A stretch of 48,835 nucleotides of DNA from positions 1 through 48,835 of the forward strand of contig JAJDFZ010000010.1 of NCBI GenBank assembly GCA_030269625.1, in the 5' to 3' direction. The translations under genes were made by a program, and so were the position numbers. Position 1 is the first letter of the stretch; the number at the start of each line of letters is the position of its first letter. The notes under the pieces were generated by a model. The model saw only the letters and a program-made list of their open reading frames with translations. It made no database searches and was not told where the DNA came from. This stretch comes from Oxalobacter sp. OttesenSCG-928-P03. GTDB lineage: Bacteria; Pseudomonadota; Gammaproteobacteria; Burkholderiales; Burkholderiaceae_D. Shown here in pieces: positions 33,749 to 43,672 of the stretch.

Positions 33749-34754
33749 CGGAATGCCGAGAAAAATGGATGGCGCGGAAAAGAGCGCCATCATGATGCTG
33801 GCCCTGGGAGCGGATGAGGCTGCCGAGGTGATGAAATTCATGGGGCCGCGTGAAGTCCAGAAGCTGGGTGCAGCCATGGCGACGATGAAGGGTGTGCCGG
33901 CGGAAGTGCTGGAACGGGTCCTGATTGAATTCATGGCTGAGGCATCGAAAAACACCGATATCGGGGTGGATACGGATTCGTATATCCGCGATGTGCTGAC
34001 CAAGGCGCTGGGGGATGACAAGGCGGCAGGCCTGATTACCCGTATCCTGGGCGCGCGTGATGAAAGCGGTATTGAAAGCCTGAAGTGGATGGACGGGCAG
34101 ACAGTGGCGGACCTGATCCGGAACGAGCATCCGCAGATTATTGCGACGATCCTGGTTCACCTGGAGCGGGATCATGCCTGTGAGGTGCTGAGTTATTTTA
34201 CGGACCGCCAGAGAAATGACGTCGTGCTCAGGATTGCGACGCTGGACGGTGTGCAGCCTTCGGCGTTAAGAGAGCTTAATGATGTGCTGACGAAGCTTCT
34301 GACCGGCAACGAAAACGTGAAGAAAAAGCCGATGGGCGGCGTCAGGACGGCAGCCGAGATCCTGAACTTCATGAGCAGCGAGTATGAAGGCAATGTGATG
34401 GATCATCTGCGCCAGTATGATGAAAAAATGGCGCAGGATATCATGGATGAGATGTTTGTCTTTGACAATATCATCGATATTGACAACCGCGGTATCCAGA
34501 CGATTCTGCGCGAGGTTCAGTCCGATACGCTGATTGTGGCGCTCAAGGGCACCAATGAAGAGCTCCGCGAGAAATTCTTCAGGAATATGTCGCAGCGTGC
34601 GGCTGAAATGATGCGTGAGGATCTGGAGGCCAAGGGTCCGGTCCGCCTGTCTGAGGTGGAAGCGAACCAGAAAGAAATCCTGGCAATTGTGCGCCGCCTG
34701 GCGGATGAAGGCCAGATCGTGTTAGGCGGCAAGGGAGATGACCAGTTTGTATAG
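33741..34754 (+). CDS. fliG: Flagellar motor switch protein FliG
   Basis: Rotor protein of the C-ring, 337 residues. The middle domain has the EHPQIIATIL motif. The C-terminal torque helix reads EKFFRNMSQRAAEMMREDLE and then AKGPVRLSEVE, with the charged residues that meet MotA retained. Overlaps with fliF (8 bp) and fliH (17 bp) show co-translation. Confidence 0.95.
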   Translation: MTDGMPRKMDGAEKSAIMMLALGADEAAEVMKFMGPREVQKLGAAMATMKGVPAEVLERVLIEFMAEASKNTDIGVDTDSYIRDVLTKALGDDKAAGLITRILGARDESGIESLKWMDGQTVADLIRNEHPQIIATILVHLERDHACEVLSYFTDRQRNDVVLRIATLDGVQPSALRELNDVLTKLLTGNENVKKKPMGGVRTAAEILNFMSSEYEGNVMDHLRQYDEKMAQDIMDEMFVFDNIIDIDNRGIQTILREVQSDTLIVALKGTNEELREKFFRNMSQRAAEMMREDLEAKGPVRLSEVEANQKEILAIVRRLADEGQIVLGGKGDDQFV

Positions 34755-35622
34755 GACATTGCCAAAAGAAAAGCAGACGGCCTTCCAGCGTTGGGAGATC
34801 GCGTCGCTTGAAGAGGAGGCGGCCGAGCAGGCAGCCAGAAAACGGGCCGTTCTCCCCACGGACCTGGATTTTGGCGCGCCTGACTCGCCTGCTGAATCGC
34901 CTGTGGAAGCGGCGCCTGAGGCGGTGCATGAAGAAGAGCCCGAGATCAGTGCCCGCCCGGAAATCGAGCCGACAGTTTCGCAGGCCACGGTTGAGGATAT
35001 GCATGCCCTGATTGAAGGCATGCGCCATGAGGCGCAGGAGGCGGGATACCGCGCCGGGCTGGAGGAAGGGCTGGTCAAGGGCCAGGATGAAGGCCAGGCG
35101 CGCGGTTATGCGGAAGGCCTTGAAAAGGGACTCGAGGAAGGGCGCACGAAGGGCGAGACAGAAGGTTTTGAGAAGGGCTATCGTGAAGGATCGGCAAAGG
35201 GCGAGGAGTACGTCCGGACCTTAAAGGCGCTGGCGGAAAGTTTTGCGGCGGATGTCGCTGCGGCCAACGAGACGATCGCTTCGGATTTGCTGGCGCTTTC
35301 CCTGGATTTTGCCAAGGCGATGTTAAAGACCGCGCTGAAGGTGAAACCGGAACTGATTGTGCCGGTGGTGACAGATGCGGTTCGCTATCTGCCTTCGCTG
35401 CAGCAGCCTGCGGTACTGTACCTGAACCCGGAGGATACGGCCATTGTCAAAAAGGCGATGGGAGAAGAACTGGAGACGGCCGGATGGCGTCTTGTCGAGG
35501 ATGAGCTTCCCAGGGGAAGCTGCCGTATTGAAACGTCGAGCAACCAGATTGACAGCTCGCTGGCAACACGCTGGCAGCGTCTGTCAGCCAACCTGGGGCA
35601 GGCATCGGACTGGATGGAGTGA
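34738..35622 (+). CDS. fliH: Flagellar assembly protein FliH
   Basis: Regulator of the FliI export ATPase, 294 residues. A Glu/Ala-rich N-terminus is followed by a helix with many GxxxG steps ([20 protein letters not shown], then [18 protein letters not shown]; about residues 105-160), a FliH trait. The C-terminal FliH/YscL domain follows ([12 protein letters not shown] and after). It overlaps fliG by 17 bp. Confidence 0.92.
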   Translation: MTSLYRTLPKEKQTAFQRWEIASLEEEAAEQAARKRAVLPTDLDFGAPDSPAESPVEAAPEAVHEEEPEISARPEIEPTVSQATVEDMHALIEGMRHEAQEAGYRAGLEEGLVKGQDEGQARGYAEGLEKGLEEGRTKGETEGFEKGYREGSAKGEEYVRTLKALAESFAADVAAANETIASDLLALSLDFAKAMLKTALKVKPELIVPVVTDAVRYLPSLQQPAVLYLNPEDTAIVKKAMGEELETAGWRLVEDELPRGSCRIETSSNQIDSSLATRWQRLSANLGQASDWME

Positions 35623-37034
35623 TGAATAAAACAGCATCAGCTCAAAGTGGAATGGCGCGGTGGCAGGCTTATCTGGCCGACTGCCGGGCGCTGTTGCCCC
35701 TGGTCGAGCCGATGCAGGTTTCCGGCCGGGTCACGCGTGTGACGGGCATGGTGATGGAAGCAGTCGGGTTAAAGCTGCCGATCGGCAGCGCCTGCTGGGT
35801 GCCTTTACCCAGTGGCATGCGGATCGAGGCGGAAGTCGTCGGTTTTGAAGAAGACAGGCTCTTGTTGATGCCGCAAAGTAATGTGGAAGGGATTGTGCCG
35901 GGAACGCGGGTTTTTCCGGTGGAGGCGATGGAAAACCTGCCGAAGCTGGGGTCAGTCACGCATCCCCGCAGAAGGCCGGCGGACCGCGCCAGGCATTTGC
36001 CGGTCGGTGAGGAACTGCTGGGCCGGGTGGTGGATGCCACCGGCAGGCCGCTGGATAACCTGGGGCCTTTGAATACGGTGCATTCGGCACCCCTGGCGGT
36101 CAGGGCGATAAATCCGTTAAACCGTGCGCCGATTACGGATATCCTGGATGTGGGCGTGAGGGCGATCAACAGCATGCTGACAGTAGGCCGCGGCCAGCGC
36201 ATGGGGCTTTTTGCCGGTTCGGGCGTTGGCAAGAGCGTGCTTTTGGGCATGATGGCGCGTTATACGGGCGCGGATGTGATTGTGGTGGGCCTGATTGGTG
36301 AACGGGGCCGCGAGGTGAAGGAGTTCATCGAGCAGATTTTGGGCGAAGAAGGTTTGCGGCGTTCGGTTGTGGTGGCGGCACCGGCGGATACGCCGCCCTT
36401 GATGCGCTTGCAGGGCGCGGCTTATACGACGACGATTGCGGAATATTTCCGTGACCAGGGTCTGAGTGTGCTGTTGATCATGGATTCGCTGACACGATAT
36501 GCGATGGCGCAGCGCGAGATTGCGCTGGCTGTGGGTGAGCCGCCGGCAACGAAAGGGTATCCGCCTTCGGTTTTTGCAAAGCTCCCGTCACTGGTTGAGC
36601 GCGCAGGTAACGGCAGGGAAGGCGGCGGGTCGATTACGGCTTTTTATACGGTGCTTACAGAAGGGGATGACCAGCAGGATCCGATTGCGGATGCGGCAAG
36701 GGCGATCCTGGACGGGCATATTGTGCTGAACAGGGAGCTGGCCGAGGCGGGGCACTATCCGGCGATTGATATTGAACAGTCGATCAGCCGTGCGATGCAG
36801 AATATCGCAACGCCGGAGCATCAGCAACTGGCGAGAAGGTTAAAGCAGTTGAGTTCGCGCTATTCGCGCAGCCGTGACCTGATCAGCGTTGGCGCCTATA
36901 GCGCAGGGAGTGACCCTGTTCTGGATGAGGCGATCGAGCGGCATGACAGGATAGAGGGTTTTTTGCAGCAGGACATCATGGAAAGGTCGAATGTGGCAGA
37001 AAGCCTGGAAGAACTGGCTGGGGTTTTTGAGTAA
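35622..37034 (+). CDS. fliI: Flagellum-specific ATPase FliI
   Basis: Export ATPase related to the F1 beta subunit; 470 residues from the ATG that overlaps the fliH stop (TGATG). Walker A GSGVGKS lies at about 199-205, Walker B in [13 protein letters not shown], and the catalytic Glu in [16 protein letters not shown] 35619 is a possible alternative start. Fully conserved. Confidence 0.96.
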   Translation: MNKTASAQSGMARWQAYLADCRALLPLVEPMQVSGRVTRVTGMVMEAVGLKLPIGSACWVPLPSGMRIEAEVVGFEEDRLLLMPQSNVEGIVPGTRVFPVEAMENLPKLGSVTHPRRRPADRARHLPVGEELLGRVVDATGRPLDNLGPLNTVHSAPLAVRAINPLNRAPITDILDVGVRAINSMLTVGRGQRMGLFAGSGVGKSVLLGMMARYTGADVIVVGLIGERGREVKEFIEQILGEEGLRRSVVVAAPADTPPLMRLQGAAYTTTIAEYFRDQGLSVLLIMDSLTRYAMAQREIALAVGEPPATKGYPPSVFAKLPSLVERAGNGREGGGSITAFYTVLTEGDDQQDPIADAARAILDGHIVLNRELAEAGHYPAIDIEQSISRAMQNIATPEHQQLARRLKQLSSRYSRSRDLISVGAYSAGSDPVLDEAIERHDRIEGFLQQDIMERSNVAESLEELAGVFE

Positions 37035-37059
37035 GTCCGGGTAAGGCGAAGACGTCGTT

Positions 37060-37509
37060 ATGGTCAAATCCTCCACGATGGAAACGCTGATCAGCCTGGC
37101 AACAGACGAGGTGGAAAAGGCGGCTGTTGCCCTGGGACATGCGATAAGGGCCGGTGCGGAAGCGGAGCAGAGGCTGACGCTTTTGCTGCAGTACAGGGAA
37201 GATTATGTGGTACGGTTTCAGGAGAACAGGAAGACAGGTCTTTCTGCCATGGATTACCAGAATTACCACAATTTTATTGACAAGCTGGATGAAGCGATAA
37301 GCGGCCAGCAAAAGATTGTGCAGCAGGCGCAGGAGCGCATAGATGGTGCAAAAGCCGTGTGGCAGGAATGTGAGAGGAAGAGAGCATCTTATGAAACCCT
37401 GCAGAAACGGGCTGAGGTTCGGAAAATGAAAAAGGAACTCAAGCAGGAGCAGAAAGAAGCCGATGAGTTCAACAGCCGAAAGGCCCGCATGGCAAAACTG
37501 AAGCGGTAA
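37060..37509 (+). CDS. fliJ: Flagellar export protein FliJ
   Basis: 149 residues, almost wholly coiled coil (LSAMDYQNYHNFIDKLDEAI, QQKIVQQAQERIDGAK), as expected of FliJ, which links FliI to FlhA and escorts rod/hook chaperones. Position between fliI and fliK supports it. Confidence 0.92.
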   Translation: MVKSSTMETLISLATDEVEKAAVALGHAIRAGAEAEQRLTLLLQYREDYVVRFQENRKTGLSAMDYQNYHNFIDKLDEAISGQQKIVQQAQERIDGAKAVWQECERKRASYETLQKRAEVRKMKKELKQEQKEADEFNSRKARMAKLKR

Positions 37510-37525
37510 TACAGGAGAACGGAAG

Positions 37526-38755
37526 ATGAATATGTCACTGTTAATGGTTGTTCAGCCCCTTTTGGATGCCGGCAAGAATATGGCATCCGGCGCGTCCGGG
37601 AAAAACCAGGGGGGCGATGGCAACCCTTTCCAGGCGCTTTTGCAGGGGCAGATTGCGTCACGCCAGCCGGAAAAGCAGATCATGTCCCAGCCGGGCGACA
37701 GCAAGGAGGCGGTCAAGCAGCCTTCTTCGAATGATGCCGGGAACAAGGCCGGGGAGGCAAAGTCTGACGAGCCGGTCAAGGAGGGCGCGCCTGCCGGGGA
37801 AACAGCATCCGGCAAGGTCGAGGATGAGGGAACGGTCAGCGAGGATGCGGCGGTTTTGGCCCAGATCATGGCCGCTGCCGTTGGTGCGCAGATTGTGCCG
37901 GTTGAGCCGGTGCCGGGTAATGATGCTGCCGAACTGGCAGAGGATGCAGATACGCTCGTGCTGGCGGCGGATGTGGACGTGGATGCGGATGCAGGCAAGA
38001 AGCTGGCTGCCGCTGAAATCGAAACAGTCACAGGCAAAGAAGGCGCAGAAGAGGCAGCGGATGATGCCGTTTATGGAAAAGTTCAGGCTGATGCAGAAGA
38101 AAGCATGGCAACACCGGTTGAGAAGCCGACTGTAGAGACAGCGGCAGCAAAAGCGGCACCGGATACGGCGGCGGCAGCGGCGGTGAAGCCTGCAGCGGAT
38201 CAGCAGCAGGCGGTACAGACCCAGCAGCAGCCGACGGTACCGTCCATGCAGGCGCAGCAGGTGCAGCAGGCCCAGGTGGCGCCGATGGCAACCCAGGCTG
38301 ATCCGGCGGCTTCCCGTGTCATGCAGCAGTTGGGCACACCGGAGTGGAACCAGGCTATCAGCCAGCGTGTTTTATGGATGGTCGGGCAGGAGCAGCAAAG
38401 CGCTTCCCTGACGCTGAATCCGCCTGAACTGGGGCCGGTTCGTGTCGTGGTGAGCGTGTCGAACAATAATGCCTCGGCCAATTTCTTTTCAGCCAATCCG
38501 GATGTGAGGCAGGCGCTTGAAGGTTCGCTGCCGCGCCTGAGAGAAATGATGGAAGGGGCAGGCATTCAGCTGGGACAGGCCCAGGTGGGCGCGGAAGGTT
38601 CGGGCAACCCGGAATCCGGGCATGCTTCTTCCAGTGGCAGGACAGCAGGTTTGCAAGGCAGTGAGAGTGATTCGGCCGGGCTTTCTGCCGTGACGACAGA
38701 TACGCCGGTAACAGGCCGGAAGGTGGGCAGGGGGCTGGTTGATACGTTTGCCTGA
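37526..38755 (+). CDS. fliK: Flagellar hook-length control protein FliK
   Basis: Molecular ruler of the hook and trigger of the export switch; 409 residues. The N-terminal two thirds are Ala/Gln/Glu-rich and little ordered. The C-terminal Flg_hook domain holds SLTLNPPELGPVRVVVSVSN, FFSANPDVRQALEGSLPRLR and GIQLGQAQV. AGGAGAACGGAAG precedes the ATG. It is followed by a strong terminator. Confidence 0.93.
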   Translation: MNMSLLMVVQPLLDAGKNMASGASGKNQGGDGNPFQALLQGQIASRQPEKQIMSQPGDSKEAVKQPSSNDAGNKAGEAKSDEPVKEGAPAGETASGKVEDEGTVSEDAAVLAQIMAAAVGAQIVPVEPVPGNDAAELAEDADTLVLAADVDVDADAGKKLAAAEIETVTGKEGAEEAADDAVYGKVQADAEESMATPVEKPTVETAAAKAAPDTAAAAAVKPAADQQQAVQTQQQPTVPSMQAQQVQQAQVAPMATQADPAASRVMQQLGTPEWNQAISQRVLWMVGQEQQSASLTLNPPELGPVRVVVSVSNNNASANFFSANPDVRQALEGSLPRLREMMEGAGIQLGQAQVGAEGSGNPESGHASSSGRTAGLQGSESDSAGLSAVTTDTPVTGRKVGRGLVDTFA

Positions 38756-38787
38756 TGGCTTTGGGGTTAACAGGCCCTGAGATGCTG

Positions 38788-38826
38788 AAAAACCTGTTTC
38801 CGGGAATGCGGAGGCAGGTTTTTTTG
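38788..38826 (+). terminator. Rho-independent terminator after fliK
   Basis: AAAAACCTG (38788-38796) pairs with CAGGTTTTT (38815-38823), with further TTCC/GGA pairing inside, then a T-run. It separates fliFGHIJK from fliLMNOPQR. Confidence 0.82.
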
Positions 38827-38949
38827 CCTGTTTTACGGGGTGTGTGCTGATTTTGCCGTGTCATGCTGCGCAAAAGCGCACGAGTGGATTAAAGGAGGAA
38901 GAGAAATACCCGTTATAGAAGGAATTGTTGTTTTTTGGAGACCATAAAC

Positions 38950-38977
38950 TTGCCTGTGTACCGGCAGGCTGTAAAAT
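38950..38977 (+). promoter_or_regulatory. Possible promoter of fliL-R
   Basis: TTGCCT (38950-38955), 16-base spacer, TAAAAT (38972-38977). A promoter is needed here because a terminator closes the preceding unit. Match quality is moderate. Confidence 0.35.
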
Positions 38978-39082
38978 AGGTGGATTAACGCCCTGTTTTC
39001 GTGCCGCCGGTTTTTGCCCGGCATGAAAACGGATGCATCAATGACAGCAGGATGAAACCGAGAAAAACCTGAGAGGCAAGTT

Positions 39083-39604
39083 ATGGCGACAAAAAAAGAG
39101 GCGGCTAACGGCGAGGAAGGTGGCAAGAAGAAATCGAAAGGCAAGCTGATTATTCTGATTGTGCTTGTGCTTCTGATTGCCGGCGGTGCCGGTGGCGGCT
39201 GGTACTGGTGGAAATACATCAAGAATGCGGACGCGGAAGCTGCCGAGGAGGATGGCTCGCCCAAGAAGAAGAAAAAGAAAAAGGAAAAGGAAGCGCCGGT
39301 TTTCGTGTCTCTGGATGCGTTTACGGTCAATCTGCAGGGTGAGGAAGGACAGCTTTTGCAGACAGCGATTACGCTGCAGCTGTCTGATGAGGAAGATGCG
39401 AACAAGCTGAAACAGCACATGCCGCTGGTCAGAAGCCGTCTGGTGATGCTGCTTTCCAGCAAGAAGGCGGAAGAAGTCCTGACGGCGGAAGGCAAGACGC
39501 AGCTGGCCCAGGAGATTGCCGAGCAGATAAAACAGCCGTTTTATCCCGGGGATTCTTCGATGGAAATCCAGAATGTGCTTTTCACGTCGTTTATTGTGCA
39601 GTAA
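39083..39604 (+). CDS. fliL: Flagellar basal-body associated protein FliL
   Basis: Single-pass inner-membrane protein near the stator, 173 residues. Lys-rich N-terminus, membrane helix LIILIVLVLLIAGGAGGGWYW (about residues 27-48), a Lys-run linker, then the periplasmic FliL domain (VSLDAFTVNLQGEEGQLLQT to the end NVLFTSFIVQ). GAGAGGCAAGTT stands before the ATG. Confidence 0.93.
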   Translation: MATKKEAANGEEGGKKKSKGKLIILIVLVLLIAGGAGGGWYWWKYIKNADAEAAEEDGSPKKKKKKKEKEAPVFVSLDAFTVNLQGEEGQLLQTAITLQLSDEEDANKLKQHMPLVRSRLVMLLSSKKAEEVLTAEGKTQLAQEIAEQIKQPFYPGDSSMEIQNVLFTSFIVQ

Positions 39605-39629
39605 TTTGCAGTGTTTTTAGTGACAGGGT

Positions 39630-40646
39630 ATGCCAACTGAAAATTTTCTTTCACAGGAAGAAGTCGATGCGCTCTTGAGAGGGGTGCATGGCATCGAGGA
39701 CGAGCCTGAGGTTGTCGAGGAGGAGGCGGGTGTCCGCTCCTATAATCTCGCCACGCAGGAACGGATCGTCCGTGGCCGCATGCCGACGCTTGAGATCATG
39801 AATGAGCGCTTCGCCCGTCTGTTGCGTATTGGCATGTTCAATTTCCTGCGGCGCAATACCGAGGTATCGGTTGGCCCTGTCCGCGTTTCAAAATACAGCG
39901 AGTTTCTTCGCAACCTGGTGGTGCCGACCAACCTCAATCTGGTGCATATCAAACCCCTGAGGGGGACTGCGCTGGTTGTGATTGAGCCCAGCCTGGCATT
40001 TCTGATTATCGACAATCTTTTCGGCGGCGATGGCCGTTTCCACCTGCGCGTGGAAGGCCGCGAATTTACCCAGACCGAACAGCGGGTGATCCAGCGGACA
40101 CTGGCGATTATTTTCGAGAATTATGCCAAATCATGGGAGCCGATCTATCCCATCGAGTTTGAATTCATCCGCTCGGAGATGAACACGCAGTTTGCCAATA
40201 TCGCCACGCCCAGTGAGGTGGTGGTGTCCACGTCTTTCCAGCTGGACCTGGGCGATAACGGCGGGTCGATCCATATCTGTACACCTTACACGATGATTGA
40301 GCCGGTGCGCGACATCCTGACATCCAGTATGCAGGGTGAGGCGCTGGAGGTGGACAAGCGCTGGATCAGGCTGTTGAAACAGCAGATTCAGACTGCGGAA
40401 GTGGAACTGGTCGCGGAATTCGGTACAGCGAGTACCAATATCGAAGGGCTCATGAACATGCGCCCGGGTGATATCATCCCGCTGACAGTGCCGGAAAAAA
40501 TCGAGGGCAGGGTGGATGGCGTTCCGATCATGGAGTGCACCTATGGAAAAATGAACGGGCAGTATGCCCTGAAAGTGGAGCGGCTGATCAGCATTTCAGC
40601 CGAGAGTGCGGGACTAGGAGATGAGCATGGCGGAGACGACGACTAA
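39630..40646 (+). CDS. fliM: Flagellar motor switch protein FliM
   Basis: C-ring protein, 338 residues. The N-terminal CheY-P-binding peptide LSQEEVDALLRG is intact; the middle CheC-like domain and the C-terminal SpoA domain follow. Overlaps fliN by 26 bp. Confidence 0.96.
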   Translation: MPTENFLSQEEVDALLRGVHGIEDEPEVVEEEAGVRSYNLATQERIVRGRMPTLEIMNERFARLLRIGMFNFLRRNTEVSVGPVRVSKYSEFLRNLVVPTNLNLVHIKPLRGTALVVIEPSLAFLIIDNLFGGDGRFHLRVEGREFTQTEQRVIQRTLAIIFENYAKSWEPIYPIEFEFIRSEMNTQFANIATPSEVVVSTSFQLDLGDNGGSIHICTPYTMIEPVRDILTSSMQGEALEVDKRWIRLLKQQIQTAEVELVAEFGTASTNIEGLMNMRPGDIIPLTVPEKIEGRVDGVPIMECTYGKMNGQYALKVERLISISAESAGLGDEHGGDDD

Positions 40647-41205
40647 ACCTGAAGACGGTGACACAACCGACTGGAGCGCCGCCATGGCGGAAGAAGAGGC
40701 CGCCAAGGCAGCTGCAGCAGCAGATACGGCTGAAGAAGCGGCCGAAGACGGCGGTACCGACTGGGGCGCAGCCATGGCTGAACAGGCCAAGGCAGAAGAA
40801 GATGATGATTCTACCGACTGGGGGGCCGCCATGGCCGAGCAGGGCGAATCCGAATCGGCAATGGCTGCTCTGACCAATGGCGGAGCGGCAAAGGCGACGG
40901 CTTTCCAGGATTTCAGCGCGGAAACTATGGATGGCCAGAAGATGCGCGATATCGATTTCATCCTGGATATTCCGGTTCAGCTGACGGTGGAACTGGGGCG
41001 CACCAAGATTCCGATCAAGAACCTCCTGCAACTGGCGCAGGGTTCGGTTGTCGAACTCGACGGCCTGGCCGGTGAGCCGATGGATGTGCTGGTCAATGGC
41101 TGCCTGATTGCGCAGGGCGAGGTGGTTGTCGTCAATGACAAGTTCGGTATTCGCCTGACAGATGTGATTACACCTGCCGAGCGGATCAGAAAGCTGAACC
41201 GCTGA
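40621..41205 (+). CDS. fliN: Flagellar motor switch protein FliN with a triplicated N-terminal motif
   Basis: C-ring protein. The C-terminal SpoA domain (DIDFILDIPVQLTVELGRTK to the end KLNR) is normal. At 194 residues it is longer than most FliN (about 110-160) because the DW-AAMAE motif occurs three times: TTDWSAAMAE (15-24), TDWGAAMAEQ (46-55) and TDWGAAMAEQ (65-74), joined by acidic, Ala-rich linkers. ATG 40627 is an alternative start. Confidence 0.95.
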   Translation: MSMAETTTKPEDGDTTDWSAAMAEEEAAKAAAAADTAEEAAEDGGTDWGAAMAEQAKAEEDDDSTDWGAAMAEQGESESAMAALTNGGAAKATAFQDFSAETMDGQKMRDIDFILDIPVQLTVELGRTKIPIKNLLQLAQGSVVELDGLAGEPMDVLVNGCLIAQGEVVVVNDKFGIRLTDVITPAERIRKLNR

Positions 41206-41648
41206 TGCGATCGCTTTATACCGCGTTGTTTCTTTTTGCAGCCGCTTTGTCGGCTGCGCATGCGCAGGTACAGTCCACGCCCAAACCGCCTGCAACACCG
41301 GTTTCCACAACGGGTTATCTCCTGCAGGGCGTTTTTGGCCTGCTCGTGGTGCTGGGGCTGATGTGGGGTGCCTGGTGGGTGGTGCGCCGCACGGGTTTCA
41401 ACCGCACGCTCTCAGGTGTCAAAATGAAGGTGGTCGGCGGGATTTCCATCGGCAACCGCGAACGGATTATGGTTGTCGAGATTGGTGACCACTGGCTGAT
41501 ACTGGGGGTTACGCCCAGCCAGATCAACACGCTGGCGACCATGCCAAAACAGGAATTACCGGAAGGGGTAGCCGATGCCAATACGCCTTCCTTTGCTTTA
41601 TGGCTCAAGAAAACCATGGATCGGCAAAAAAATGACAGCAAGGACTGA
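41205..41648 (+). CDS. fliO: Flagellar biosynthesis protein FliO
   Basis: 147 residues: signal-like N-terminus (to AHAQ), one membrane helix ([20 protein letters not shown]) and the cytoplasmic FliO domain ([20 protein letters not shown]). FliO helps assemble the FliP ring. The ATG overlaps the fliN stop by one base. Confidence 0.92.
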   Translation: MRSLYTALFLFAAALSAAHAQVQSTPKPPATPVSTTGYLLQGVFGLLVVLGLMWGAWWVVRRTGFNRTLSGVKMKVVGGISIGNRERIMVVEIGDHWLILGVTPSQINTLATMPKQELPEGVADANTPSFALWLKKTMDRQKNDSKD

Positions 41649-41652
41649 CAGC

Positions 41653-42402
41653 GTGAAAAGCGTGAAAAAAGCGGTGCGGCATTTCCTTGCCTTTTTCCTT
41701 CTCGCCCTGCCGCTTTATGCTGCTGCGCAGGGCCTGCCCGCCTTAACAGCCACGCCTGCTCCGGGCGGCGGTCAGACTTATTCGCTTTCGATCCAGACGC
41801 TGGTCTTTCTGACGGCGCTGACATTTATTCCGGCGTCACTTTTACTGATGACGAGCTTTACCCGGATCATCATTGTTTTTTCGCTGCTCCGGCAGGCTAT
41901 CGGCACGCAGGGGTCGCCGCCCAACCAGGTGATGGTTGCGTTGGCGCTTTTCATGACGTTTTTCGTGATGTCGCCGGTTTTCAACAAGATTTACGACGAA
42001 GCCTACCTGCCGTTTTCCGAAAACCGGATTACGATGATGGAAGCGTATGACAAGGGCAAGGCGCCGTTAAAGGCGTTCATGTTAAAGCAGACACGCAAGG
42101 CGGACCTGGAAATGTTTCTCCAGATGGCGGATATCCCGGAGGTGCAGGACCCGGATGATGTGCCCATGAGCGTGCTGATTCCGTCTTTTGCGACAAGTGA
42201 ACTGAAAACGGCGTTCCAGATCGGTTTTGCGGTCTTTTTGCCGTTTCTGATTATTGATATGGTGGTGGCGTGTGTGCTGATGTCGATGGGTATGATGATG
42301 GTTTCCCCGGCAATCGTCGCGCTGCCGTTCAAGCTGATGTTGTTTGTGCTGGTGGATGGGTGGCATCTTATCATCGGTTCGCTGGCACAGAGTTTCTACT
42401 GA
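41653..42402 (+). CDS. fliP: Flagellar export gate protein FliP
   Basis: Core of the export gate (FliP5FliQ4FliR1). From GTG 41653, with AAGGA nine bases before it, it has 249 residues, the family length, beginning with a signal peptide (to AAAQG). The conserved [20 protein letters not shown] and [20 protein letters not shown] are present. ATG 41632 is in frame and overlaps the end of fliO; it has a weaker ribosome-binding site. Confidence 0.94.
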   Translation: MKSVKKAVRHFLAFFLLALPLYAAAQGLPALTATPAPGGGQTYSLSIQTLVFLTALTFIPASLLLMTSFTRIIIVFSLLRQAIGTQGSPPNQVMVALALFMTFFVMSPVFNKIYDEAYLPFSENRITMMEAYDKGKAPLKAFMLKQTRKADLEMFLQMADIPEVQDPDDVPMSVLIPSFATSELKTAFQIGFAVFLPFLIIDMVVACVLMSMGMMMVSPAIVALPFKLMLFVLVDGWHLIIGSLAQSFY

Positions 42403-42412
42403 CGAGGCGCAT

Positions 42413-42682
42413 ATGACACCTGAAAGTGTAATGACCCTGGGCCGCTATGGCATCGAAGTGACTCTTATGCTGGCTGCGCCGCTTTTACTGACGGGATTGG
42501 CGGTCGGCCTGGTAGTCAGTATTTTCCAGGCGGCGACACAGATCAACGAGATGACGCTGTCATTTATCCCGAAGATGACCTGCGTTTTTATCATGCTGGT
42601 GGTGGCCGGGCCGTGGATGATCACGGTCATGACCAATTTCATGCGGCAGGTCTTTACCAGTATCCCCTTCATGGCCGGATAG
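42413..42682 (+). CDS. fliQ: Flagellar export gate protein FliQ
   Basis: 89 residues, two membrane helices, with the FliQ core LVVSIFQAATQINEMTLSFIPK. GAGGCGCAT stands before the ATG. Confidence 0.95.
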   Translation: MTPESVMTLGRYGIEVTLMLAAPLLLTGLAVGLVVSIFQAATQINEMTLSFIPKMTCVFIMLVVAGPWMITVMTNFMRQVFTSIPFMAG

Positions 42683-42723
42683 CGGCGCTTTTTGCCCGGA
42701 TGTGACAGAAAGCCGCTTTTTCC

Positions 42724-43515
42724 ATGGTGATATTCAACAGCAATGACCTCCTGATCTGGGTATCTTCCTTTATCTGGCCGTTGACGCGCATCCTGGGACT
42801 GATGGCCGGTGCGCCGCTTTTCAGCTCTTCCGGCATTCCTGTCCGTTTTCGCGTCCTGCTCGGCGTATTTATTGCCCTTGTCATTTCTCCGGCGGTTCCG
42901 GTTGAGTTGGCGGTGGACCCGATGTCCTATACGGGCTTTCTTATCCTGGTCCAGCAGTTTTTGATTGGCGCCGCCATGGGGCTGGCGATGCGTTTTGCCT
43001 TTTCGGCGCTGGAAATGGCGGGTGCCGCCGTAGGCATGACGATGGGCCTGGGCTTTGCCATGTTTTACGATCCCCAGACGCGTGGACAGTCTCCCGCGAT
43101 CAGCCAGTATTTTTCGTTGCTGATTCTCACACTGTATGTTGCGGCGAATTTCCATCTGCTGATGCTGTCTGTCGTGGTGGAAAGTTTCACGACGCTGCCC
43201 ATTGCCGGCGCGCCCATGGGCAGGGACGGTTTTTTCCTGATCATCAAGTGGGGCGGGATGATTTTTTCCTATGGCCTGCAACTGGCGCTGCCGATCCTGG
43301 CGGCGCTCCTGATCACGAACGTGTCGCTGGGCATTCTTACCCGGGCCGCGCCGCAGCTGAATCTTTTCGGTATCGGTTTCCCGGTGACGATTGCCACCGG
43401 GTTTGTCATGATCGCGCTGATGCTTTCTTATATGGCCGTGCCGATGGAAGACCTGTTCCGGGAGGTTTTCGGGCTGATCCGGCAATTGGGTTCGGCTGAA
43501 CTTTTCCCACATTAA
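42724..43515 (+). CDS. fliR: Flagellar export gate protein FliR
   Basis: 263 residues, mostly hydrophobic, about six membrane helices, containing the family segments RFRVLLGVFIALVISP and GFAMFYDPQTRGQSPAISQY. Last gene of the fli block; no flhB or flhA follows it here. Confidence 0.95.
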   Translation: MVIFNSNDLLIWVSSFIWPLTRILGLMAGAPLFSSSGIPVRFRVLLGVFIALVISPAVPVELAVDPMSYTGFLILVQQFLIGAAMGLAMRFAFSALEMAGAAVGMTMGLGFAMFYDPQTRGQSPAISQYFSLLILTLYVAANFHLLMLSVVVESFTTLPIAGAPMGRDGFFLIIKWGGMIFSYGLQLALPILAALLITNVSLGILTRAAPQLNLFGIGFPVTIATGFVMIALMLSYMAVPMEDLFREVFGLIRQLGSAELFPH

Positions 43516-43549
43516 TCAATGATTTATGCGGTATTTTTTTAAAAGTTAT

Positions 43550-43568
43550 GCCATAATATAATAATGGC
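43550..43568 (+). other. Short hairpin after fliR
   Basis: GCCAT (43550-43554) and ATGGC (43564-43568) may pair. The following T-rich run starts later, so this is a weak terminator at best. A perfect 12-bp palindrome, ACAGGTACCTGT, lies at 43619-43630, before the MliC-like gene. Confidence 0.3.
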
Positions 43569-43672
43569 TTCCTGAAGAATTGTATTAATTTTTTGGTAAC
43601 GGTTTTTCGGGATGCTGAACAGGTACCTGTAACAGGTGCGAGCCAATTTTTTTTAGTATGAGGCCTAAAACG

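Larger units (their letters stand above)
38756..39082. other. Gap between fliK and fliL
   Basis: Contains the fliK terminator and the possible fliL promoter, both listed separately. No gene is supported. Confidence 0.6.

Noticed and set aside
42445-43512. 355-codon minus-strand open frame opposite fliQ-fliR
   Set aside because: Antisense shadow of FliQ/FliR; rich in His, Arg and Gln with no recognisable domain.
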